Below are positions 7,345 to 12,434 of a stretch of 26,628 bases of DNA, in pieces. The notes beneath the pieces are model-generated. The model did not search any database. It was not told the DNA's origin and was given only the letters and a program-made list of their open reading frames with translations. Made by a program: the position numbers and the translations under genes. How positions within the stretch are numbered: the first letter of the stretch is position 1; each line of letters begins with the position of its first letter. The DNA is taken from IMG/VR virus record IMGVR_UViG_3300033154_000226, positions 1-26,628 of that record; one strand, written 5' to 3'. Source of the stretch: a virus.

Positions 7345-8361
7345 TTATACCGTGTCGGCGTTTTCAGGACCAACGATAGCGAACGGCATATCAGAAGCGC
7401 TTGTTACAGTGCCTCCGTCAGCGGTGTCGTCAGCGAGGACCTTAAAGCCATAGCGGGCGGTAACACGGAGTGCGATCATATCGTTCTCCATGAGCGAATA
7501 GGTAACGTTTCCTGCGCCGTCGGTGATAACGCCCTGGTCGAAGACCTTGTAATTGATGCCCTGACGGGTACCAAGAAGCAGCTGCGAGAAGTCGCCAAAA
7601 ATGGCGGACGCCTTAGCAGCAGGCATACGATCACCGAGCGTAGGTACGAAGGTTGCGGGGAGGCCGAACAAAGTGTTCGGAACACCAGCTTCGACTGCGT
7701 TACCAAAGATGTAACGACCGTCGAGGTCCTTCATATTACGAAGACGTGCCTTGAAAACGGAACGTGCTAGAATCGAAGACGGCTCGTAACCTGATTCCTC
7801 GATATAACTAAGCGCGCCGTCCTTAGCGACTGTACCGGTACCGGTGAAAAGCGTTAGCAATTCAGCGTCGGTCGGGGAAGCGTCCTCGGCGAAAATAGCC
7901 GAAGCAGTTTTCGCAATTTCGCGGAGCGAACCATCTACTGGACCGGTTGGGCTGTCCCAGGCGTTAGGCCAATCGGCGAGGCCGAATAGCGCTGCCTTGT
8001 CCAACTTACGGGCAATAGCGGTTTCGATTGAGGCCTGATAAAGTTCAAACAGGTCGACATTCGCGTCGTTGTAGACGTTCTCGTCGATCGGGATGATCAC
8101 GGCGATCTCAGCGGCGTCCATTGTCCAGGTAGCGGACGTCATTGCAGGAGCGTCGGTAGTCTTTCGATTACCCTCGCCAACCCAGAATACGTTCGCACCG
8201 GTGACTTCGGCTTCCGTCAGTTTCAATGTATTTGAAGACATTGGACGGGTCGCTGCAATGCTCTGAACGAGCGATTTTTCGGCAGCGCCGCGGAGTAGCG
8301 TTTCGCTAACTTCATCTGGCAAAACGAGGCTAGATACTCCAGCCCTGTTTACTTTTACCAT
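7345..8361 (-). CDS. Major capsid protein (HK97 fold)
   Basis: This 338-aa protein builds the icosahedral shell. It shows the HK97-fold series seen in actinophages: N-terminal arm with LPDEVSETLLRGAAEKS, the E-loop region ending in VFWVGEGNRKTTDAPAM, the spine helix with IPIDENVYND and LFELYQASIETAIARKLDKA, and the A-domain strand with QGINYKVFDQGV near the C-terminus. It follows the scaffold, as normal. The ribosome site TAGGAGAAA lies 7 nt before the ATG. Confidence 0.92.
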   Translation of the reverse strand: MVKVNRAGVSSLVLPDEVSETLLRGAAEKSLVQSIAATRPMSSNTLKLTEAEVTGANVFWVGEGNRKTTDAPAMTSATWTMDAAEIAVIIPIDENVYNDANVDLFELYQASIETAIARKLDKAALFGLADWPNAWDSPTGPVDGSLREIAKTASAIFAEDASPTDAELLTLFTGTGTVAKDGALSYIEESGYEPSSILARSVFKARLRNMKDLDGRYIFGNAVEAGVPNTLFGLPATFVPTLGDRMPAAKASAIFGDFSQLLLGTRQGINYKVFDQGVITDGAGNVTYSLMENDMIALRVTARYGFKVLADDTADGGTVTSASDMPFAIVGPENADTV

Positions 8362-8395
8362 GTGAATTTCTCCTATTGGTGGTGGTGGTTAGTTG

Positions 8396-8953
8396 TTATT
8401 CGAGTCCGCGGACGGACCTCGAAAATGCATCGGCTACGGTTCCTGGTTTCTTACCCTGAACGCGGCCAGCGTCTGAACTTCCACCCTGGTTCCAAGTCTT
8501 ACTTGCGAGCGCGGGATGTGCCCTGACTAGTACGTCGAAATCAACCTTTGTCGTTTCGATTGACTCACTTACTGAGTCGTATTCTCCGAACAAGCCATCT
8601 CGTTCGGCAACTAGGAGCGCAAGTTCGGTATCCGTAATACCGGCTTCCGCCGCCTCGGCTTTGAATTCGGAACGAGCAATACGGATCGCTGCGTTTCGTT
8701 TCAAAGTCAAAATCTCTGCATCGCGGTCGGAGAGCAAATCGAGTGCGGTTTTGTTCGCATCCTCGTCGGACTTCTCTTTCTTGCGATATTTCGCCAATTC
8801 CTTTTTCAGCTTTTCTTCGGACGCTCGTTGCGCCTCGATTGTGCGTAGGGCTCGTTCTGAATCGAACTCGCCTTCTGGCTGAATTTCATTAGGTATAACT
8901 GGTTCCTGGAGACCGGCGTCTTCAGTTCCAGATTCGTTTGCCGCATCGGCCAT
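8396..8953 (-). CDS. Capsid scaffolding protein
   Basis: This 185-aa protein, encoded just before the capsid gene, has a highly charged, helical middle (SEEKLKKELAKYRKKEKSDE and following) typical of coiled-coil scaffolds, plus an acidic N-terminus. It guides procapsid assembly and is then lost. The start at 8953 is preferred over an ATG eight codons upstream, because AAGGAG lies 6 nt before it. Transcription probably starts at the TATAAT promoter at 8987. Confidence 0.85.
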   Translation of the reverse strand: MADAANESGTEDAGLQEPVIPNEIQPEGEFDSERALRTIEAQRASEEKLKKELAKYRKKEKSDEDANKTALDLLSDRDAEILTLKRNAAIRIARSEFKAEAAEAGITDTELALLVAERDGLFGEYDSVSESIETTKVDFDVLVRAHPALASKTWNQGGSSDAGRVQGKKPGTVADAFSRSVRGLE

Positions 8954-8986
8954 CGTAACTCCTTGAGCTGTGGTCATTCACGTTAG

Positions 8987-8997
8987 ATTATAGCCCG
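8987..8997 (-). promoter_or_regulatory. Late-type promoter, GGGCTATAATC
   Basis: The minus strand has a perfect TATAAT at 8992-8987 within GGGCTATAATC, in the gap between terminase and scaffold. The shared 10-mer matches the copies at 927, 10788 and 14858. It should drive scaffold, capsid and 7001-7333. Confidence 0.65.
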
Positions 8998-9005
8998 AGC
9001 GGTCG

Positions 9006-10571
9006 TTAACTAACGGAAAGGAACTTCGATTTCAGTTCAGCGGCGCCCTCGACACCCATCACAAATGCATCGACCGGGTCATCCGCAGCCTCGGACGGGA
9101 AGCGAGCGACCGTTTCCCGAAGGATTCGAATCTTCGGGCCATCGACATCGAAATACACATGCCCCTGGCTGGCTCGTACCGCGACGGGAAGCGCACGGTC
9201 AACCTTGTTCTTAACCGAAACGAACTTACGAACCGGGATTCTGGACTGGCGCATAAACTCATCGGCGACCATAATCTGGGCAGCGATGGATTCGATAATG
9301 ACGATCCGCGATTTGTAAAATTCCGCTTGGCGCCTGGCCTCGGACACCTGGGAAACCCGGATGGATTCTCCGCGCTCCCACCAGGCCTCGCGAATGAAAT
9401 AATCGTTGTTGAATGCCGCTACGGTTACAACCGCAGCGTAGTCCTTACCTCCGAAGGCAGGGTCGAGCGCGGTCACGTGCGTGAGCAACTCCTCCCTAAT
9501 CCATTCAGCGGGGCTGGAATCCTGCGGTTTGCACCATCCGTCTTCGAACGTACACAGTTTCAGGGTTTCCCGATTGAACGCCTTATGCGCATCTGACATC
9601 GGGCGATTTCGCAGCTCGTACATGTACGAAATCTCGCCGAACTCGGCACGGTAATTGTCAATCCGAGCCTGCGGCCACAGCCCTGGCCAAAGGACGTGAT
9701 GCGTCAATTCGTCCTCGTCGAAATCGTGGGGCACCGTCGGGTCGATAACTACGCCGTCGGGTCCCGTATCCCACTCAGCCTCCAGACGGCGCACCGTCCA
9801 CGGCTTTGTCCAATCCTCCTGGTTACGAATCAGCGCACCCGCCACGGACGTCCAGTCGATCAGCGTGTTGAACAGATAAATGTCGCCGGCGGGAGCCAGC
9901 GCTGGTCCAAGAACTCGAGTCAACCAATGCCGCGTTTTCGGGTATTGCGTATCGCCAACCGAATCCTCGCCTTCCGCGTCATCCATAATTATGACATCGG
10001 GACGAGCCGCGCCACGGCGCAGACCACGGGTCGCCTTTCGCTTACCTCTGGCCGTAAGTCGAAACCCGGATTTTAGGACCAGGTCGCGGTCGGTGTATTT
10101 AACCAGGTTGCCTCGTGCGTCCTTCGCGGGCGCAAGGTGCGGGAAGTCGGTGAGCAGTTCCAAGTTTGAATCGAGTTCGTCGATAATCGAAGCGACCAAT
10201 TCCTCAACCTGGGAGGCGGTCTCGGATGTCCAAAGGACGAACTCGCGATACTGAAACGCTGCCCAGTACAAAACCACAATCGTGATTGCGGTCGACTTAG
10301 CGGAACCACGGGGCGCGAGAGTCGCATCGCGTGCTCCCACCGGTTTCGGCGTATCCGCATTTTCGTAGAATTCCAAGTGCCAATCTGCGAATGGAATCGA
10401 ATCGCCCTGGTTTACGATCACGTTTTTCTCGGTGTCGATAATATCCGTCTGCGCTTTCAGCAAATGGGAAAGGTAAACCCTCGCAAATGCGGCGGGTCCT
10501 TTCTTCGCAATCGCCACTCGTCGATCCGATGCGGACACAACTTGGGGTTCGTTCCGGTAAAGCTCGGCCAT
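9006..10571 (-). CDS. terL: Terminase large subunit
   Basis: This 521-aa packaging motor has an N-terminal ATPase and C-terminal nuclease. The Walker A variant is APRGSAKST (86-94), the Walker B is VIIMDD (193-198) with catalytic E200. Nuclease acidic residues are at D370 (TALDPAFGG), E427 (VIIES) and the D-D-P-V-D cluster at 497-501. Length is normal for actinophage TerL. The start overlaps the previous stop (TAAATG), so it is coupled to the small basic protein upstream. No small terminase is recognised next to it; the HGG protein at 14398 is a distant candidate. Confidence 0.95.
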   Translation of the reverse strand: MAELYRNEPQVVSASDRRVAIAKKGPAAFARVYLSHLLKAQTDIIDTEKNVIVNQGDSIPFADWHLEFYENADTPKPVGARDATLAPRGSAKSTAITIVVLYWAAFQYREFVLWTSETASQVEELVASIIDELDSNLELLTDFPHLAPAKDARGNLVKYTDRDLVLKSGFRLTARGKRKATRGLRRGAARPDVIIMDDAEGEDSVGDTQYPKTRHWLTRVLGPALAPAGDIYLFNTLIDWTSVAGALIRNQEDWTKPWTVRRLEAEWDTGPDGVVIDPTVPHDFDEDELTHHVLWPGLWPQARIDNYRAEFGEISYMYELRNRPMSDAHKAFNRETLKLCTFEDGWCKPQDSSPAEWIREELLTHVTALDPAFGGKDYAAVVTVAAFNNDYFIREAWWERGESIRVSQVSEARRQAEFYKSRIVIIESIAAQIMVADEFMRQSRIPVRKFVSVKNKVDRALPVAVRASQGHVYFDVDGPKIRILRETVARFPSEAADDPVDAFVMGVEGAAELKSKFLSVS

Positions 10572-10718
10572 TTAGTATCCCTGATTTCGGAGGCGCCGCT
10601 TAGCGGCTTGACGAATTCCTTTAATACGTCGGCGTTTCTGTTTCGGTCCATGGCATCTGCTGCAACAGTAAAAAGTCCATTTCCCGTCCGGTTCAACGTA
10701 CGTACGTTTTCCGTTCAT
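10572..10718 (-). CDS. Small basic zinc-finger-like protein
   Basis: This 48-aa protein has C18, C19 and C22 (YCCSRCHG) followed by a strongly basic tail (KQKRRRIKG and RRLRNQGY). Nucleic acid binding is likely. It is directly coupled to the terminase gene and has an AAAGGAG site 5-11 nt upstream. A packaging or regulatory role is inferred from position only. It resembles in size and charge, but not in cysteines, the 48-aa product at 26383. Confidence 0.75.
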   Translation of the reverse strand: MNGKRTYVEPDGKWTFYCCSRCHGPKQKRRRIKGIRQAAKRRLRNQGY

Positions 10719-10737
10719 ATCGCTCCTTTAGCCGCGT

Positions 10738-10780
10738 AAAAATGACGAGCGGGGCAAGAGACATCAAAAACCCGCCCGTC
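10738..10780 (-). promoter_or_regulatory. Leader hairpin with T-run before the terminase operon
   Basis: Arms 10771-10780 and 10744-10753 pair over 10 bp (one G-U), with a 17-nt loop, followed on the minus strand by ATTTTT. It begins at or next to the predicted transcription start of the promoter at 10788 and ends before the ribosome site. It could be an attenuator or a stabilising 5' structure. Confidence 0.5.
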
Positions 10781-10787
10781 ACGTTTG

Positions 10788-10797
10788 ATTATAGCCT
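10788..10797 (-). promoter_or_regulatory. Late-type promoter, GGCTATAATC
   Basis: TATAAT is at 10793-10788 on the minus strand, in the same 10-mer as at 927, 8987 and 14858. It lies 70 nt upstream of the gene pair 10572-10718 and terminase. Upstream, at 10811-10822, lies the 12-mer AACAACGGCAGG, which also occurs near 24195. Confidence 0.65.
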
Positions 10798-10865
10798 GGT
10801 TTTGCCGCCTCCTGCCGTTGTTCTATCGCCTTGGCCGTCCTCGGACGAGTCCTCGTTAAGCAAAC

Positions 10866-10890
10866 ACAAAACAACCGCCTAAAAGGCGGC
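10866..10890 (-). terminator. Rho-independent terminator
   Basis: The minus strand has CCGCC, a 5-nt loop and GGCGG (10885-10889 with 10875-10879), followed by TTGTTTTG. It lies 21 nt after the stop of the gene 10911-11210 and ends the operon before the terminase promoter. Confidence 0.75.
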
Positions 10891-10910
10891 TGCTTCGTGC
10901 TAGTTCGCGC

Positions 10911-11210
10911 TTAGAATTTGACCTGGGTGGCGCAATGGAACACCTTCGCGCCCCTGCCCCAATCCTTCGCTTCTTGGCGGACGGCTTCGTCGTCGTCTCG
11001 GTCAACGGTACCGTCGCCGTAATCGCAAGCGTCCAACCATTCTAGTCCGACCAAATCCGCGAGGTCGGTCAAACCCAACCGCTTGAACTCATCGACCGTG
11101 TCGGCCGCCCAGTAATCGGTACCGTGCTTGCGCTCATCGCGTGCGATGTCGGCGCATCCGGTTGCGTGAATTGCGGGTACGTCCCGGTTTGCTAGTGCTA
11201 TGTGAAACAT
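10911..11210 (-). CDS. Hypothetical protein, 99 aa
   Basis: This is an acidic protein without a recognised family (MFHIALANRDVPAIHATG at the start, a DRDDDE run near residue 71). A ribosome site AAAGG lies 7 nt upstream of the ATG. It follows the leaderless gene 11249-11395 by 38 nt and is closed by the terminator at 10866. Confidence 0.7.
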   Translation of the reverse strand: MFHIALANRDVPAIHATGCADIARDERKHGTDYWAADTVDEFKRLGLTDLADLVGLEWLDACDYGDGTVDRDDDEAVRQEAKDWGRGAKVFHCATQVKF

Positions 11211-11248
11211 TTCGTGCCTTTCGTGTTGCGGTTATTTTCGGGGTGAAT

Positions 11249-11395
11249 TTACTGGTCGCAGTCGCAGTCGCCGTCGTCGTCGGAATCGTCGGGGCAGTAG
11301 CAGTAGTCGGGAGTCGCGTCGTGGTCCTGAGCGTCGAATTCGGCGATGGCCCGTTTTTGCGCTGGCGTTAGTGAGTTTTCGTAGTTGTTGTTCAT
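11249..11395 (-). CDS. Small acidic Cys-rich protein, apparently leaderless
   Basis: This 48-aa protein begins MNNNYENSLTPAQKRA and ends in a run of Asp and Cys (YCYCPDDSDDDGDCDCDQ), which could bind metal. The -10 box TATAGT ends 7 nt before the ATG, so the predicted transcript starts at the start codon and there is no ribosome site. The same arrangement, with an identical -10 to ATG segment and a similar N-terminus, occurs at 25102-25434. Longer in-frame readings run through the promoter and are rejected. The function is not recognised. Confidence 0.7.
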   Translation of the reverse strand: MNNNYENSLTPAQKRAIAEFDAQDHDATPDYCYCPDDSDDDGDCDCDQ

Positions 11396-11401
11396 AGGAT
11401 A

Positions 11402-11431
11402 ACTATACCACACGATTTCCTGGATGGGCAG
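11402..11431 (-). promoter_or_regulatory. Class 2 promoter CTGCCC-N12-GTGTGGTATAGT
   Basis: The minus strand shows CTGCCC, 12 nt, GTGTGG and TATAGT, an extended -10 with TGG. The next bases are TATCCT and then ATG. This is a full match in sequence and spacing with the copies at 2044, 12386, 18659 and 25441. Confidence 0.75.
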
Positions 11432-11454
11432 TCTTTCGCGGGATTTGTTTCCAC

Positions 11455-11482
11455 GGAAAAACCGCCCCGAGGAGGAGCGGTT
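11455..11482 (-). terminator. Rho-independent terminator
   Basis: Arms 11474-11482 and 11460-11468 form a 9-bp stem with one G-U pair and a 5-nt loop, followed by a T-run on the minus strand. It follows the gene 11499-11696 by 16 nt and so ends the transcript that includes tRNA-Trp. Confidence 0.75.
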
Positions 11483-11498
11483 TCCCGATAGTTCGATT

Positions 11499-11696
11499 TT
11501 ATCCGGTCGGGATATGGACGAAATCCTGCGCTCGCCGAGCCGGACCTTGATGTCCGGACCATTGCCGCCCCCGGAATTGTGCGATGTCAGCTGCGACTTG
11601 CCGTTGAACCGCCCGCCCTGGATGCGGTGCAAAAATCGCGTCCCCGATATCCGGGTGGTCGATGATGTGTTGTACCCAATCTGGAATCCGTTGCAT
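11499..11696 (-). CDS. Hypothetical protein, 65 aa
   Basis: The frame starts MQRIPDWVQHIIDHPDIGD after an ideal AAAGGAG site 7 nt upstream, and closes just before a terminator. It directly follows tRNA-Trp by 38 nt and would be read from the same transcript or from a weak TGGTAGAGT box at 11718. It is rich in His, Arg and Gln, and no family is recognised. Confidence 0.6.
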   Translation of the reverse strand: MQRIPDWVQHIIDHPDIGDAIFAPHPGRAVQRQVAADIAQFRGRQWSGHQGPARRAQDFVHIPTG

Positions 11697-11734
11697 TTGA
11701 TTTCTCCTTTCGGAATAACTCTACCACGTTTCGC

Positions 11735-11809
11735 TGGCAGGCGCGGAAGGAATCGAACCCCCTAATCCGGTGTTGGAAGCCGGTGTTTTGCCATTTAAAC
11801 TACGCGCCC
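11735..11809 (-). tRNA. tRNA-Trp (anticodon CCA)
   Basis: The minus strand folds into a full cloverleaf of 72 nt plus an encoded CCA. The acceptor is GGGCGCG with CGCGCCT (one G-U at 1-72), and the D-arm is GTTT with AAAC. The anticodon stem CCGGC with ACCGG has one C-A mismatch at 31-39, the loop is TTCCAAC giving anticodon CCA, and the T-arm has TTCGATT. Discriminator G73 is right for tRNA-Trp, and the body resembles E. coli tRNA-Trp. tRNA-Trp is a common tRNA of actinophages. It is the last member of the RNA locus that starts at promoter 12386. Confidence 0.93.
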
Positions 11810-11821
11810 TGGAAAAGAAAA

Positions 11822-11953
11822 GGAAAATCCGGATTTGAACCGTGAACATCGGGAGCGAGTTTCGAACCTCTCTCCTCCTGCCTCGCCTACGCCGGTTGCA
11901 ACCAGCGTCGTATGTCGCCTACTTCTACGACTGTCGCTAAGCGATAATTTCCC
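11822..11953 (-). ncRNA. Putative tRNA-like multibranched RNA
   Basis: This 132-nt stretch lies between the tmRNA-like element and tRNA-Trp and has no credible gene. The ends GGGAAAT and ATTTTCC form a 7-bp acceptor-like helix with a G-U at position 3. Just inside the 3' strand is a T-loop-like CGG-TTCAAAT-CCG hairpin, and between them are hairpins GTCGTA/TACGAC, GCTGG/CCGGC (loop TTGCAA) and an 8-bp stem with one mismatch around TTCGAA. No D-arm or anticodon arm fits a standard tRNA. The helices are seen in sequence; calling it an RNA gene is inference. Confidence 0.4.
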
Positions 11954-11955
11954 AG

Positions 11956-12035
11956 TGGAGGTGCGGGGAGTCGAACCCCGGTCCTCGATAGTGCCCCGTT
12001 GAGGCCTTAAATCGAGTCGAAACCGCTTCACCCCC
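11956..12035 (-). ncRNA. tmRNA tRNA-like domain lacking the mRNA-like region
   Basis: This 80-nt element carries both ends of a tmRNA head. The acceptor stem is GGGGGTG with CACCTCC, with G3-U70 and discriminator A73, the alanine identity set. The D-loop reads GGTTTCGACT, as in actinobacterial tmRNA, and the T-arm is CGGGG-TTCGACT-CCCCG. A 6-bp helix CTCGAT/ATCGAG occupies the place of tmRNA P2. Normal tmRNA has over 250 nt here with the tag frame and pseudoknots; this one has 21 nt with a small GCCTC/GGGGC hairpin. CCA is not encoded. It could be an SmpB- and AlaRS-binding decoy, half of a split tmRNA, or a decayed gene. Confidence 0.75.
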
Positions 12036-12040
12036 GAGAT

Positions 12041-12215
12041 CGAAGATTTAGATAACGGGCGATGTGCGAGCCGTACCTTTAGGTCCCGCGCTTTTTACCG
12101 CCCCCGTTCAGTTGGACTTCCAGTTGCTCGCCCTGCATTCAGGCCTGTTTTAAGAGGTAACCTGTCCTCGAGTTATTTGGTAAAAGCGTGTTATCGCCCG
12201 TTAGTTAAATCTTCG
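12041..12215 (-). ncRNA. Structured RNA closed by a 23-bp stem
   Basis: Arms 12193-12215 and 12041-12063 pair over 23 bp with only a 2-nt internal mismatch, and enclose 129 nt. Inside are a 6-bp helix (12126-12131 with 12066-12071) and small hairpins such as CCTG-AATG-CAGG. A 19-codon frame beginning MQGEQLEVQL lies within, without a ribosome site. The element begins next to the long hairpin at 12216 and ends 5 nt before the tmRNA-like element. It has no match to RNase P, SRP or group I intron core motifs that I can recognise. Confidence 0.6.
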
Positions 12216-12342
12216 AATCGAAAAAGTTTAGCGAGCGGGCTTCGGCTGCGCGTCTAGCGGTCGTATCGCCGGGGACGTCTTGCGCCTCGCCCTGCTGGTT
12301 GTCGTAGATGGCCGGTGGCCCGCTCGATAAACCTTTTCGATT
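12216..12342 (-). ncRNA. Structured RNA closed by a 25-bp stem
   Basis: Arms 12318-12342 and 12216-12240 pair over 25 positions with one G-U and one mismatch, and enclose 77 GC-rich nt. Its 3' arm abuts the 5' arm of the next long hairpin with no gap, so the two stems could stack. It begins about 37 nt after the predicted start of the transcript from the promoter at 12386. There is no credible reading frame. Function is unknown. Confidence 0.6.
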
Positions 12343-12385
12343 TTCGGTTGGTCGTTATTTGGTTGTGAAGTTGCCTGTAGAAGAA

Positions 12386-12415
12386 ACGATACCACACGTT
12401 TCCGCGTTTGGGCAG
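12386..12415 (-). promoter_or_regulatory. Class 2 promoter of the RNA locus
   Basis: CTGCCC, 12 nt, then GTGTGG and TATCGT form a full class 2 match on the minus strand, starting 20 bp after the ribonucleotide reductase stop. The next 570 nt downstream hold no accepted protein gene, so its first product should be the structured RNAs and tRNA-Trp. Confidence 0.7.
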
Positions 12416-12434
12416 TCTATTTCGAGAATTTGTT

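Noticed and set aside
11795-12031. 78-aa frame across the tRNA-like elements
   Set aside because: It lies over the tmRNA-like head and the beginning of tRNA-Trp and has no ribosome site.
12041-12215. Group I intron, RNase P or SRP RNA
   Set aside because: The conserved core motifs of these RNAs could not be found; only general helices are visible.
11956-12342. A normal or circularly permuted full-length tmRNA of about 387 nt
   Set aside because: In a normal gene the 5' half would be at the far upstream end. In known permuted genes the acceptor 3' end comes before the 5' half. Here the 5' half directly precedes the 3' half, and no tag frame ending in an Ala-rich degron is visible upstream.
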